From Bacteroidales bacterium (GTDB lineage Bacteria; Bacteroidota; Bacteroidia; Bacteroidales; UBA12077): a stretch of DNA of 38,440 nt. The stretch lies in the NCBI GenBank assembly GCA_003446015.1, contig DMBU01000095.1, positions 231 to 38,670 on the forward strand, read 5' to 3'. Shown here in pieces: positions 18,236 to 27,572 of the stretch. Every line of letters starts with the position of its first letter. Position 1 is the first letter of the stretch. The notes beneath the pieces were generated by a model. The model was not told the DNA's origin, ran no database searches, and saw only the letters and a list, made by a program, of their open reading frames with translations. Position numbers and translations under genes: made by a program.

Positions 18236-18398
18236 TCACTTTTCTGAATATTATAAGTTTGTTAAATCATTTATAAATTTAGACCAAAGTAGTAAAAGAT
18301 AGTTAAAACTTGTAAAAAAATTTACTTTAAAAATAATTCTTATTAAGTTCGTAAACTTTTTGATAAATTGATTTCTTATAATTAAAATTAGATATAGT

Positions 18399-19565
18399 AT
18401 GAAAATTGCAATAGCAGGAACAGGATATGTAGGTTTATCCAATGCTGTACTACTGGCTCAAAAGCATGAAGTGGTTGCATTAGATATTAATCAGGAAAAA
18501 GTTGATAAAATTAATAACAGAATTTCTCCAATTGTTGATGCTGAAATTGAAAACTTTTTTAAAACTAAGAAACTAAATCTATTAGCCACTTTAGATAAAA
18601 ATATAGCATATAAAAATGCCGATTTTGTAATTATTGCTACACCAACAGATTATGATGTTGAAAAAAATTATTTTAATACAGATACTGTTGAAAGAGTTAT
18701 TCAAGATGTTACTTCAATAAATCCAAACACGGTTATGATCATTAAATCAACTGTGCCGGTTGGGTTTACCAAGGAGGTTAGTGAAAAATTTTCTATTGAT
18801 AATATTATCTTCTCTCCTGAATTCTTAAGGGAAGGCAAAGCTCTTCATGATAATTTATATCCTTCCAGAATAATTGTTGGAGAGAAATCTGAAAGAGCGC
18901 AGAAATTTGCAAATCTATTGATAGAGGGAGCATTAAAAGAGAATATTAAAACACTTTATATTAGCTCAACAGAGGCTGAAGCAGTAAAATTATTCTCCAA
19001 TACTTATCTTGCTATGCGAGTTGCTTTCTTTAATGAATTAGATACTTATGCAGAAATAAGAGGATTAAATTCAAAAGAAATTATCGAAGGTGTTGGACTA
19101 GATCCAAGAATTGGAGATCATTACAATAATCCATCTTTTGGATATGGAGGTTATTGTCTGCCAAAGGATACCAAACAGTTGAAAGCAAATTATTTTGATG
19201 TCCCGAATAATATTATGTCAGCCATTGTTGATGCTAACAGGACAAGAAAAGATCATATAGCTGATATGATTCTTGGAAAAAAACCTGAAATTGTTGGTAT
19301 TTACAGATTAACCATGAAAACAGACTCTGATAATTTCAGAGCTTCCTCCATACAAGGAATAATGAAAAGGATAAAAGCCAAAGGTATTGAAGTTGTTATC
19401 TATGAACCGGTTCTAAAGGAAAATGAGTTTTATCACTCGAGAGTAATTAAAGATTTGGATGAATTTAAAAGGATTTCAAGTGTAATTGTAAGTAACAGAT
19501 TAAGTCCTGAACTAGAAGATGTTAGAGATAAGGTATATACAAGAGATCTTTACACAAGAGACTGA
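18399..19565 (+). CDS. Nucleotide-sugar dehydrogenase, UDP-glucose 6-dehydrogenase type
   Basis: 388 residues, the short form of the family. The NAD-binding GTGYVGLS lies near the N-terminus (residues 7-14), EFLREGKAL is the family's substrate-domain segment, and the catalytic Cys is in GYGGYCLPKDTKQL. It oxidises UDP-glucose to UDP-glucuronate (or a similar sugar) for surface polysaccharide. The C-terminal domain is intact (IVIYEP-type strand). It is followed by a strong terminator at 19642, so it is transcribed apart from the rfb genes although functionally related. Confidence 0.9.
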   Translation: MKIAIAGTGYVGLSNAVLLAQKHEVVALDINQEKVDKINNRISPIVDAEIENFFKTKKLNLLATLDKNIAYKNADFVIIATPTDYDVEKNYFNTDTVERVIQDVTSINPNTVMIIKSTVPVGFTKEVSEKFSIDNIIFSPEFLREGKALHDNLYPSRIIVGEKSERAQKFANLLIEGALKENIKTLYISSTEAEAVKLFSNTYLAMRVAFFNELDTYAEIRGLNSKEIIEGVGLDPRIGDHYNNPSFGYGGYCLPKDTKQLKANYFDVPNNIMSAIVDANRTRKDHIADMILGKKPEIVGIYRLTMKTDSDNFRASSIQGIMKRIKAKGIEVVIYEPVLKENEFYHSRVIKDLDEFKRISSVIVSNRLSPELEDVRDKVYTRDLYTRD

Positions 19566-19641
19566 GTTAGATCATATGAAAAAAAGATATTGGACTTATA
19601 ATTGTATTGTACAACAAATAATCAAATTTGTAAAATAATCG

Positions 19642-19680
19642 AAAGCTGGTGTTATAATACATCAGCTTTTTCTTATTTTT
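19642..19680 (+). terminator. Intrinsic terminator after the sugar dehydrogenase gene
   Basis: AAAGCTGGTGT (19642-19652) pairs with ACATCAGCTTT (19659-19669), with one G-T pair and a 6-nt loop, followed by a T-rich run. Confidence 0.8.
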
Positions 19681-19732
19681 ACCTGATATCTTTTAAAATA
19701 AAACATAAAATATTCTGCATAAAACAATTATA

Positions 19733-20602
19733 ATGAAAGGAATAATATTAGCCGGAGGAGCCGGAACTCGTCTTTACCCAATTACAAAAAGTATTTCAAA
19801 ACAGATTATTCCCATCTATGATAAACCAATGATTTATTATCCATTGTCTGTTTTAATGCTTTCTGGGATTAAAGAAATACTAATAATTTCAACACCTAAA
19901 GATATTCATTTATATGAAGATTTATTAGGAGATGGAAAACATTTGGGATTAGAAATTTCTTATGAAATTCAACCTTCACCCGATGGACTTGCTCAGGCAT
20001 TTTTGATTGGCGAAAAATTTATTGGAAACGATAAAGTTTGTTTGGTTTTAGGTGACAACATTTTTTATGGCTATGGATTTACTAAAATCTTAACTAAAGC
20101 AGCCGAAATAGAGAATGGTGCGGTAGTTTTTGGATATTATGTAAACGATCCTGAAAGATATGGCGTGGTTGAGTTTGACAAGGATGGTAAAGTTTTAAGT
20201 ATCGAAGAAAAACCTGAAAAAGCTAAATCAAACTATGCGGTTACTGGTTTATACTTTTATTCAAATGATGTGATCCAAAAAGCTAAAAGCCTAAAGCCCA
20301 GCAAACGAGGAGAACTTGAAATTACTGATTTAAACAGGCTGTATTTAAATGAAAGCAAATTAAATGTTGAACTTTTAGGTAGAGGTTTTGCATGGCTCGA
20401 TACCGGCACTCATGAAAGTCTTTTACAAGCCTCGAATTATGTCTCAACCATTGAACAACGCCAAGGTTTGAAAATTGCATGTATCGAAGAAATTGCATAT
20501 AAAAAAGGATTTATTGATAAAACACAATTAATTAAATTAGGTGAAGAATTAAAAAATAATCAATACGGACAGTATTTATTAAAAATTGCAAACGAATTGT
20601 AA
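19733..20602 (+). CDS. rfbA: Glucose-1-phosphate thymidylyltransferase
   Basis: 289 residues, standard length for RfbA/RmlA. It makes dTDP-glucose from dTTP and glucose-1-phosphate, the first step of dTDP-rhamnose synthesis. The nucleotidyltransferase signature GGAGTRLYPIT (8-18), the Lys in YDKPMIYYPL, the metal-binding GDNIFYG and the EEKPEKAKSNYAVTGLYFY stretch are all present. It is 2 nt upstream of rfbC and heads an rfbA-rfbC-rfbD operon. Confidence 0.96.
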   Translation: MKGIILAGGAGTRLYPITKSISKQIIPIYDKPMIYYPLSVLMLSGIKEILIISTPKDIHLYEDLLGDGKHLGLEISYEIQPSPDGLAQAFLIGEKFIGNDKVCLVLGDNIFYGYGFTKILTKAAEIENGAVVFGYYVNDPERYGVVEFDKDGKVLSIEEKPEKAKSNYAVTGLYFYSNDVIQKAKSLKPSKRGELEITDLNRLYLNESKLNVELLGRGFAWLDTGTHESLLQASNYVSTIEQRQGLKIACIEEIAYKKGFIDKTQLIKLGEELKNNQYGQYLLKIANEL

Positions 20603-20604
20603 GT

Positions 20605-21156
20605 ATGGAAATAATTAGCACCGAATTCCCAGGCTTGTTCATCATAAAGCCAAAAATATTTGAAGACTCCAGAGGATACTTTTTTGAAAGTTATAATAAA
20701 AATAAATTAGGCATTTTAAGTGATATAGATTTTATTCAGGATAATCAATCAAAATCTGTAGTTGGGACTATAAGAGGATTGCACTATCAGCTCGAGCCAT
20801 ATGCACAATCAAAATTAATACGTGTTTTAGAAGGAAGAATTTTGGATGTTGTTGTTGATGTTCGGGAAAAATCACCAACTTATGGCAGGCATTTTTCAAT
20901 TGAGCTATCCTGCGATAATAAACATCAGCTATTCGTACCAAAAGGTTTTGCTCACGGATTTTCTGTTCTAAGTGATACTGCAACAGTTCTATACAAAACT
21001 GATCAATACTATAATCCGGAATCGGAACGGGGCATTAACTTTAACGATCCATATTTAGAAATAGACTGGAAAGTTAATATTGATAATGCCATTGTATCAT
21101 CTAAAGATAAAGTTCTGCCAACTTTTAAAGAATCTGAAAAGAACTTTAAATACTAA
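20605..21156 (+). CDS. rfbC: dTDP-4-dehydrorhamnose 3,5-epimerase
   Basis: 183 residues, a cupin-fold epimerase of typical length. GTIRGLHYQ holds the catalytic His and the substrate-binding Arg; VVDVREKSPTYG and FVPKGFAHGF are the other conserved blocks. It is the third step of dTDP-L-rhamnose synthesis. Spacing to rfbA is 2 nt and to rfbD 6 nt, so the three are translated from one message. Confidence 0.96.
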   Translation: MEIISTEFPGLFIIKPKIFEDSRGYFFESYNKNKLGILSDIDFIQDNQSKSVVGTIRGLHYQLEPYAQSKLIRVLEGRILDVVVDVREKSPTYGRHFSIELSCDNKHQLFVPKGFAHGFSVLSDTATVLYKTDQYYNPESERGINFNDPYLEIDWKVNIDNAIVSSKDKVLPTFKESEKNFKY

Positions 21157-21162
21157 CTGATT

Positions 21163-22056
21163 ATGATTAATGTACTTGTAACAGGAGCAAACGGGCAATT
21201 AGGCAGTGAATTAAAGCATATTCATAATAAAGGGATTGTTAAATTTGACCGATCAGTTAATTTTGTATTTACTGATATTGATACTCTTGATATTTCAAAT
21301 CCAATTTTTTTGAAGAAGTTTTTCCAGGATCATTCTTTTGATTTCGTAATCAATTGTGCGGCTTATACAAATGTTGATTTAGCTGAAACTGAAAAAGAAA
21401 AAGCGTATAATGTGAATGCAACTTGTGTTAAAAACATTGTTGAAGCTATAAAAGAAAGAAACCTTTCTTTAACAAAATTTATTCATATTTCAACAGATTA
21501 TGTTTTTGATGGGAAAAGTCATATACCATATACAGAAGAAATGCAAACAAACCCAAAATCGGTATATGGCAAGTCTAAACTTGAAGGGGAGATATTTGCA
21601 CTGCAATATAAAAATTCAATGGTAATAAGAACATCATGGCTCTATTCAAGTTATGGTAAGAATTTTGCAAAAACCATTCATAAACTTTGTAACGAAAGAG
21701 AATCGCTTAATGTAGTATTTGATCAAATTGGAACTCCCACTTATGCATACGATTTAGCTTATGCAATTTTTCAAATTGTTAAACAATCAGTATCAGAAAA
21801 TCGCTTTATATCAGGGATATATCATTTTTCGAATGAAGGTGTATGCAGCTGGTACGACTTTGCCAAGCTTATTGCAAATAAAGCAAAATCAAATTGTGTC
21901 GTTAATCCTATTGAATCAAAAGATTACCCTACTCCTGTTGCACGACCATTCTATAGTGTATTAAATAAAAATAAAATCAAATCAAACTATAAACTTGTTA
22001 TTCCTTTTTGGCAAGATAGTCTTGACGAATACTTTAACATAACCGATAATAAATAA
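21163..22056 (+). CDS. rfbD: dTDP-4-dehydrorhamnose reductase
   Basis: 297 residues, an extended short-chain dehydrogenase. The NADPH-binding GANGQLGSEL lies at residues 8-17, the substrate segment is STDYVFDGKSHIPYTE, and the catalytic Tyr-Lys pair is YGKSKLEGE. It completes dTDP-L-rhamnose synthesis. The second enzyme of the pathway, RfbB (dTDP-glucose 4,6-dehydratase), is not in this window, so it must be encoded elsewhere. Confidence 0.95.
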   Translation: MINVLVTGANGQLGSELKHIHNKGIVKFDRSVNFVFTDIDTLDISNPIFLKKFFQDHSFDFVINCAAYTNVDLAETEKEKAYNVNATCVKNIVEAIKERNLSLTKFIHISTDYVFDGKSHIPYTEEMQTNPKSVYGKSKLEGEIFALQYKNSMVIRTSWLYSSYGKNFAKTIHKLCNERESLNVVFDQIGTPTYAYDLAYAIFQIVKQSVSENRFISGIYHFSNEGVCSWYDFAKLIANKAKSNCVVNPIESKDYPTPVARPFYSVLNKNKIKSNYKLVIPFWQDSLDEYFNITDNK

Positions 22057-22104
22057 AGTTTCATTTCGTTTTCCAAAAATCATTTTCTTAACTTTATAAA
22101 TTCC

Positions 22105-22131
22105 AACTTGCCTGACATGCCAAAGGCAGTT
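22105..22131. repeat. REP-like palindrome upstream of the phosphohexomutase gene
   Basis: AACTTGCCT (22105-22113) is matched in inverted form by AGGCAGTT (22124-22131) with a central ACATGCCAA-type spacer. It has the look of a short dispersed intergenic palindrome. It covers the alternative upstream start codons of the next gene, which argues against those starts. Confidence 0.4.
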
Positions 22132-22161
22132 AAAAAGGCAATCAGGTTAAAAATTAATGCT

Positions 22162-23907
22162 ATGACAAATATTGAATTATTAAACTTTGTAAAATCAAAA
22201 GCCAAACTCTGGTTAGAATCAGCAATAGATTCAGATTCAAAAAAGGAAATTGAAAATCTGATTCAGAATGATGAGACAGAACTTATTGAATCGTTTTATA
22301 AAGATCTTGAATTTGGAACAGGTGGGTTAAGAGGAATTATGGGTGTTGGAACCAACAGAATGAATATTTACACTGTAGGTATGGCAACTCAGGGTTTAAC
22401 CAATTACCTTAAACAACAATTTGTAAATACCAAAGAAATTAAAGTTGCAATTGCTTACGATTCTAGAAATAATAGTCGATTATTTGCCGAAAAAACAGCA
22501 AGTGTATTCTCTGCAAATGGAATAAAAGTATTTTTATTTGAGAACCTGCGTCCTACGCCAGAATTATCATATGCCGTACGTAAACTGAGTTGTCAGAGCG
22601 GAATTGTAGTAACAGCCTCGCACAATCCAAAAGAATACAATGGTTATAAAGTATATTGGGAAGATGGTGGACAAATTATTAGTCCTCACGATAAAAATAT
22701 TGTAGCTGAAGTTCAAAAAATAAAAAATGTAAATGAAATTCGGTTTGATGATAAACTAACTAAAGTGGAAATCATAGGTGAAAAGATTGATAAAGACTAT
22801 TTAAAGGAAATTACCAAACTTTCACTTCATCCAAAAGTTATTAAAAATCAAAAAGATTTAAAAATTGTATATACGCCAATTCATGGAACTGGTGTTGATT
22901 TGGTTCCAAAGGCATTAAAAGCTTTTGGTTTTGAAAACATCAATATTGTTGAGGAACAAAAAATACCTGATGGAAATTTCCCTACAGTAAAATCACCTAA
23001 CCCGGAAGAACCCGCTGCATTAGCACTCGCATTAAAAAAAGCCAAAGAAATTGATGCTGATATTGTTATGGCTACCGATCCTGATGCAGACCGCGTTGGT
23101 ATTGCTATAAAAGATCATAAAAATGAATTCATTCTTTTAAATGGAAATCAGGCTGCTGCTTTACTCATTAATTACTTAATTTCACAGTGGAAAGCAACAG
23201 GTAAACTCAAAGGGAAAGAATACATTGTTAAAACAATTGTAACCAGTGAAATTTTAAAAGATATAGCAGATAAGTATGATGTTGAATGCTTTGATGTTTT
23301 AACCGGCTTTAAATACATTGCTGATATCATAAAACAAAATGAGGGCAAAATGAAATTTATTGGCGGTGGTGAAGAAAGCTATGGATATTTGGCAGGCGAA
23401 TTTGTACGCGATAAAGATGCTGTAATGTCATGCGCCCTTTTAGCTGAAACAGCTGCATGGGCAAAAGAAAAAGGAAAAACCCTGTATGAGGAACTAATTG
23501 ATATTTATATTGAATTTGGATTTTATAAAGAAAAATTAATATCAATTGTTAGAAAAGGAAAATCAGGAGCTGAAGAAATTCAAAAAATGATGAATGATTT
23601 CAGAAGCAATCCTCCACAAACCATTAACAATTCAAATGTTATGTTAATTCACGATTTCGAGAAACAAAAAACATTTGATCAGTTAAGTCATTTGCGTTAC
23701 GACATCAATCTTCCAAAATCAAATGTGCTTCAGTTTATTTTAAAGGATGGATCTAAAATCTCGGTCAGGCCTTCGGGGACTGAACCTAAAATCAAATTTT
23801 ACTTTGGAGTTCACCAAAAATTAGAAAAACGAGAAGATTTTGAAAAAGTTGACAAATTACTTGATGAGAAGATTGAAAATATAAAAGAATCACTAAATAT
23901 TAACTAA
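22162..23907 (+). CDS. Phosphoglucomutase/phosphomannomutase family protein
   Basis: About 581 residues from the ATG at 22162 (MTNIELLNF). The frame opens earlier at a TTG at 22108, but that region is a palindromic repeat and the longer start adds a non-conserved Lys-rich stretch. The phosphoserine loop is TASHNPKEYNGYK, the metal-binding loop DPDADR, the sugar-binding loop GGGEESYGY and the phosphate-binding loop RPSGTEPK. It interconverts hexose 1- and 6-phosphates, supplying glucose-1-phosphate to RfbA and to UDP-glucose synthesis, which fits its position. Confidence 0.93.
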   Translation: MTNIELLNFVKSKAKLWLESAIDSDSKKEIENLIQNDETELIESFYKDLEFGTGGLRGIMGVGTNRMNIYTVGMATQGLTNYLKQQFVNTKEIKVAIAYDSRNNSRLFAEKTASVFSANGIKVFLFENLRPTPELSYAVRKLSCQSGIVVTASHNPKEYNGYKVYWEDGGQIISPHDKNIVAEVQKIKNVNEIRFDDKLTKVEIIGEKIDKDYLKEITKLSLHPKVIKNQKDLKIVYTPIHGTGVDLVPKALKAFGFENINIVEEQKIPDGNFPTVKSPNPEEPAALALALKKAKEIDADIVMATDPDADRVGIAIKDHKNEFILLNGNQAAALLINYLISQWKATGKLKGKEYIVKTIVTSEILKDIADKYDVECFDVLTGFKYIADIIKQNEGKMKFIGGGEESYGYLAGEFVRDKDAVMSCALLAETAAWAKEKGKTLYEELIDIYIEFGFYKEKLISIVRKGKSGAEEIQKMMNDFRSNPPQTINNSNVMLIHDFEKQKTFDQLSHLRYDINLPKSNVLQFILKDGSKISVRPSGTEPKIKFYFGVHQKLEKREDFEKVDKLLDEKIENIKESLNIN

Positions 23908-23976
23908 ATGTAAATTTTGAGCAGTGAATGGAAATCCTTTCGCTGATTACATTTTACCAATCAGAAAATATTTAAA

Positions 23977-24393
23977 ATGAAATCATATAGAAAAGAAATT
24001 TGGTATAATACCACACGCCGCAGAGAACTTATTAATATAACGCCGGTAGTTGAGCAAGAACTGGCAAAAAGCGGAATTAAAGAAGGCTTGCTACTTGTAA
24101 ATGCAATGCACATTACATCAAGCATTTTTATAAATGATGATGAATCCGGACTACATGAGGATTTCGAAAAATGGCTCGAAGGTTTAGCACCAGAAAAGCC
24201 ATATTCACAATACAAACATAATTATGCTGAAGACAATGCCGATGCTCATTTAAAACGAACCATCATGGGACGTGAAGTGGTTGTTGCGGTTACTGAAGGG
24301 AAACTGGATTTTGGCCCCTGGGAACAAATATTTTATGGTGAGTTTGATGGTAAACGAAGAAAAAGGATTTTGATTAAAATTATCGGGGAATAA
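23977..24393 (+). CDS. YjbQ family protein (UPF0047)
   Basis: 138 residues, full length for the YjbQ/UPF0047 family. NAMHITSSIFINDDESGLHEDF carries the conserved His/Glu/Asp cluster, HLKRTIMGRE and GPWEQIFYGEFDG are the other family blocks. Some members show weak thiamine-phosphate synthase activity, hence the common database name, but the physiological role is unsettled. It is 69 nt after the hexomutase gene. Confidence 0.9.
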   Translation: MKSYRKEIWYNTTRRRELINITPVVEQELAKSGIKEGLLLVNAMHITSSIFINDDESGLHEDFEKWLEGLAPEKPYSQYKHNYAEDNADAHLKRTIMGREVVVAVTEGKLDFGPWEQIFYGEFDGKRRKRILIKIIGE

Positions 24394-24397
24394 ATGG

Positions 24398-24453
24398 GTT
24401 TCAGGTTTCAGATTTCAAATTCCAGATTCCAGTTTCCAGATTCCAGATTTCTG
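24398..24453. repeat. Heptamer tandem array, 8 copies
   Basis: Eight consecutive 7-bp units (GTTTCAG, GTTTCAG, ATTTCAA, ATTCCAG, ATTCCAG, TTTCCAG, ATTCCAG, ATTTCTG) fill the gap between the YjbQ and CDF genes, starting 4 nt after the YjbQ stop. The units are degenerate with consensus ATTYCAG. Confidence 0.85.
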
Positions 24454-24522
24454 GTTAAGGTATAAAGATAATTTATTTTAAACTTTTCTAAACTGATGCT
24501 GTTGTTTAGTTAAAAGACCGGC

Positions 24523-25422
24523 ATGAATCTTTCGCATCATCATAACGAACCAAATAAGAGGAATCTTTTAATAAGCATTTTTTTAAACGCAGGAATTACC
24601 CTGGCTGAATTTATTGGGGGAATTCTATCGAACAGTCTTGCTTTAATTTCCGATGCAGTTCATAATTTGAGCGATACCATGGCTATTGTGATTAGTTATT
24701 TTGCCATGAGAATTGGGAAAAAAGATTCTACCTCGAAAAACACCTTTGGTTTTAAACGGGTTGAAATATTAGCAGCTCTGTTTAATGCTGTAGTTCTAAT
24801 TGCTATTTCGGTTTATCTTTTTTATGAAGCATATAAACGTTTTGTTAATCCTGAACCAATACAGGGAAAAACCATGTTTATTGTTGCTACAATTGGTTTA
24901 TTTGGAAATTTGATTTCTGTTCTTTTGCTTCATAAAGATTCGTCTCATAATTTGAATGTTAAAGCTGCGTATTTGCATTTGTTGGGTGACACTTTATCAT
25001 CGATTGGAGTTATTGCTGGTTCAATCGTAATTTATTTCTGGCATATCTATTGGATTGATCCACTTCTGACAATACTTATTGGACTGGTTATTATTAATGC
25101 AACATGGAGTATTTTAAAAGAAACCGTTGAGATATTAATGCAGGCCAGTCCTGCGGCTCTAAATTTAACCGAAATTAAAAAGGAACTTGAGAAACATCCT
25201 GATTTAAAAGATATTCATCATATTCATGCATGGCGTTTATCCGATAATATTATTCACTTTCAGTGTCATGCCTATGTTAATAAGAATCTTCCAATAAACG
25301 AAATCGATAAAATACGAATTGAGTTGGAAAGCATTTTGCATAAGGAATTTGGGATTAACCATATTACTATTCAAATGGAACTGGATTCCTGTCTCGATAA
25401 AACTACCATTAACAAAGATTAA
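24523..25422 (+). CDS. Cation diffusion facilitator (Zn2+/Co2+/Cd2+ efflux)
   Basis: 299 residues with six membrane segments and a cytoplasmic C-terminal domain, the CzcD/ZitB type. Metal-site residues are visible as LISDAVHNLSDT (helix 2, with HNLSD) and YLHLLGDTLSS (helix 5, HLLGD). An N-terminal His-rich start (MNLSHHHNEPN) and a DIHHIHAWRL segment in the C-terminal domain are typical zinc-handling features. The last 4 nt overlap the convergent RecD-like gene. It would export divalent metal in exchange for protons. Confidence 0.93.
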   Translation: MNLSHHHNEPNKRNLLISIFLNAGITLAEFIGGILSNSLALISDAVHNLSDTMAIVISYFAMRIGKKDSTSKNTFGFKRVEILAALFNAVVLIAISVYLFYEAYKRFVNPEPIQGKTMFIVATIGLFGNLISVLLLHKDSSHNLNVKAAYLHLLGDTLSSIGVIAGSIVIYFWHIYWIDPLLTILIGLVIINATWSILKETVEILMQASPAALNLTEIKKELEKHPDLKDIHHIHAWRLSDNIIHFQCHAYVNKNLPINEIDKIRIELESILHKEFGINHITIQMELDSCLDKTTINKD

Positions 25423-26846
25423 ATCTCAGAATCCTTAAAAAATCTTTTATCGAAATTAACTAAAAACAATTTCTCGACAGGTCTGGTAAAAGCGGTATAA
25501 AGCCAGCGCAAATATTCTTTATCCATCATATCATCAGCAATATAACCATGATCGATAAATACATTTTTCCATTGTCCACCCTGCGCTTTATGGCAGGTAA
25601 TTGCGTATGAGAATTTCACTTGTAAGGCATTAAAATACGGATCATTTTTCACTCCCTCGTATTGCTTTTTTCTCGTTTTTTCATGCTTATAATCTTCCAG
25701 AATATTATAGTAAAACTTTTTATTGTCTTCGTTCGATAAAGCTGCAGAATTAATATCCAGGGTATCAAGAATTATTTTACATTCAATTTCCAGATCACCA
25801 TAATCAATAAAACGCAGAATAACATCGGCAAAGCGAAAACCATATCGCTCCTCATATTTTTTGATCCTTAAAATTTCTGCAATATCACCATTTGCAATAA
25901 AATCAAACTTCTCGTTTTCATCTATCCAGTAATAATTGTTTTTTACAATCATTAAAAAATCACCCGTTGCAATCTCTTCTTCGCGCCATAGAATCTGACT
26001 TCGAATTCCTTTATTATATTGATTTGCTCTTTTATTTGATCGGGTGATGATGATTGTATCTTCATATCCATATTTATTATAGGAATCAGATATTGTTTCA
26101 ATCAATTCACTTCCCGAAATTCGTTGAACATCTTTAATGCCATCTAACTCTATGCTTGGAAATACATAATTCTCTTCAGAGATTAAATTCCTAATATTAG
26201 TAGCATTTAATAAAACACCAGAATTTTCTTGTTGACGTACTACTTCTTTTAAATTATATTCTAATACTTTTAAATTAAATGTAGCAATCTGCTTTGAATC
26301 CAGTGCAGGACTAATATCGATTCCTACAGGAGGTAATTGAGCTTCATCTCCTATTAAAATTAACTTGCAATTTTTATTGTTGTACACATATTGTATCAGA
26401 TCATCAAGTAATCGTCCCGATCCAAAAGCTGAACTTTCATTTGCATTATTTGAAATCATAGAAGCCTCATCAACAATAAAAAAGGTATTGGAATGTAAGT
26501 TTACATCAAGGTTAAAAACGCCAAAACCATCTTTTGAAGATTTTTGCCTGTATATTTTTTTATGAATAGTGTAGGCTGATTTTTTTGAATAAGAAGAAAG
26601 TACTTTTGCAGCTCTTCCTGTTGGTGCCAATAAAACTGATTTAATTTTTAGTTTACTAAATGAACTTACCAAAGCACCTATAATTGTAGTTTTTCCAGTA
26701 CCTGCGTATCCTTTTATTAAGAAGATTTTTGTTGAATCGTTATCTAAAATAAATTCTGATAAACCTTCAACCAATCTGCTTTGATCTTTTGTTGGTTCAA
26801 ACTTTAAGTTTTCAAGAATTATATTTTTGATGTGATCACTTAACAT
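25419..26846 (-). CDS. RecD-like AAA ATPase/helicase
   Basis: 475 residues, superfamily 1 helicase, shorter than RecD proper. Walker A GYAGTGKTT is at about 45-53, the DEAS Walker B is in FFIVDEASMIS, the GDEAQLPPVG motif III follows, and the C-terminal SYAITCHKAQGGQW is the UvrD/RecD C-terminal motif. No RecB or RecC is nearby, so this is a stand-alone RecD2-like or exonuclease V alpha-like protein of the kind widespread in Bacteroidota. The C-terminus converges with the CDF gene with a 4-nt overlap. Confidence 0.88.
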   Translation of the reverse strand: MLSDHIKNIILENLKFEPTKDQSRLVEGLSEFILDNDSTKIFLIKGYAGTGKTTIIGALVSSFSKLKIKSVLLAPTGRAAKVLSSYSKKSAYTIHKKIYRQKSSKDGFGVFNLDVNLHSNTFFIVDEASMISNNANESSAFGSGRLLDDLIQYVYNNKNCKLILIGDEAQLPPVGIDISPALDSKQIATFNLKVLEYNLKEVVRQQENSGVLLNATNIRNLISEENYVFPSIELDGIKDVQRISGSELIETISDSYNKYGYEDTIIITRSNKRANQYNKGIRSQILWREEEIATGDFLMIVKNNYYWIDENEKFDFIANGDIAEILRIKKYEERYGFRFADVILRFIDYGDLEIECKIILDTLDINSAALSNEDNKKFYYNILEDYKHEKTRKKQYEGVKNDPYFNALQVKFSYAITCHKAQGGQWKNVFIDHGYIADDMMDKEYLRWLYTAFTRPVEKLFLVNFDKRFFKDSEI

Positions 26847-26894
26847 TTTCGTTAAATAATGTGAGATTTAAATTTAATTTTTAATTTTTTCTTA

Positions 26895-26902
26895 TAAATT
26901 TG
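26895..26902 (+). promoter_or_regulatory. Putative -7 box for the pilin-like/DUF3822/rsmD operon
   Basis: TAAATTTG fits TAnnTTTG and lies 31 nt before the ATG at 26934. The -33 region is AT-rich without an exact TTTG. Confidence 0.45.
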
Positions 26903-26933
26903 CAGGCAAACATATAAAATTAAATTAAGCAAA

Positions 26934-27560
26934 ATGAAAAAACTAATTCAAATCGCATTAGCAATAGTAATTGTTGTTTTAGCATACTTTGTTTGGGAGA
27001 GTATTCAAGCACCAATCCGTTTCAATAAAGAAAAAGATTTAAGACGTGATGCCACTATTCAAAGATTAAAAGATATTAGAACAGCTCAAATTGCATACAA
27101 AGATGAGTATGGAAAATTCACTGCAAGCTTCGACACCTTAATAAATTTCGTTAAGCATGATTCAATGAAATTAGTAAGAGCTGAAGGCGCACTTTCAGAT
27201 GAATTATTAGCTCAGGGATGGACAGAAGCAATTGCTGTAAAAGAAGGATTAATAGTTAGAGATACAGTTCGAATAGCAATTAAGGATACTTTATTCCCTG
27301 CTAATTTTAATGCTGATTTATTATGGAAAGTTCCATTTACTGAAGATGCAAAATTTGAAATGGCTACTGCAAACTTAACTGTTTCGAATTTAAATGTTAA
27401 TGTGTTTGAAGCAAAAGTTCATTATGATGTTCTTTTGAATGGTTTAGACGAACAAGAAATTATCAACTTAAAAGAGACAATGAAAAATCAGAATAACTTT
27501 CCTGGTGTGAAAGTTGGTGATGTTATTGAGCCTAATAACAATGCAGGAAACTGGGAATAA
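26934..27560 (+). CDS. Membrane-anchored protein with a pilin-like N-terminal helix, unknown function
   Basis: 208 residues. A single hydrophobic segment (LIQIALAIVIVVLAYFVW, residues 3-20) is followed by an amphipathic stretch, RDATIQRLKDIRTAQIAYKDEYGKF, whose pattern recalls the helix of type II secretion pseudopilins. There is no prepilin peptidase site. The rest is a mixed domain with an FPGVKVGDVIEPN end. It starts an apparent operon with DUF3822 (12 nt later) and rsmD. I do not recognise a named family; the pilin likeness is from pattern only. Confidence 0.8.
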   Translation: MKKLIQIALAIVIVVLAYFVWESIQAPIRFNKEKDLRRDATIQRLKDIRTAQIAYKDEYGKFTASFDTLINFVKHDSMKLVRAEGALSDELLAQGWTEAIAVKEGLIVRDTVRIAIKDTLFPANFNADLLWKVPFTEDAKFEMATANLTVSNLNVNVFEAKVHYDVLLNGLDEQEIINLKETMKNQNNFPGVKVGDVIEPNNNAGNWE

Positions 27561-27572
27561 GAAATTCATAAT

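Noticed and set aside
18251..18442. Small minus-strand frame between the response regulator and the sugar dehydrogenase
   Set aside because: It overlaps the start of the dehydrogenase gene in antisense, is low-complexity and Ile/Asn-rich, and has no recognisable domain. The space is better read as a divergent promoter region.
22108..22161. Upstream TTG or ATG start for the phosphohexomutase
   Set aside because: The starts fall in a palindromic repeat, and the added residues are Lys-rich and unlike the family's N-terminus.
24398..24453. CRISPR-like array
   Set aside because: The units are 7 bp with no spacers and there are no cas genes; it is a simple tandem repeat.
25419..26846. Part of a RecBCD or phage-defence system
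   Set aside because: No RecB, RecC or defence partner is adjacent. Stand-alone RecD-like ATPases of this size are ordinary in Bacteroidota.
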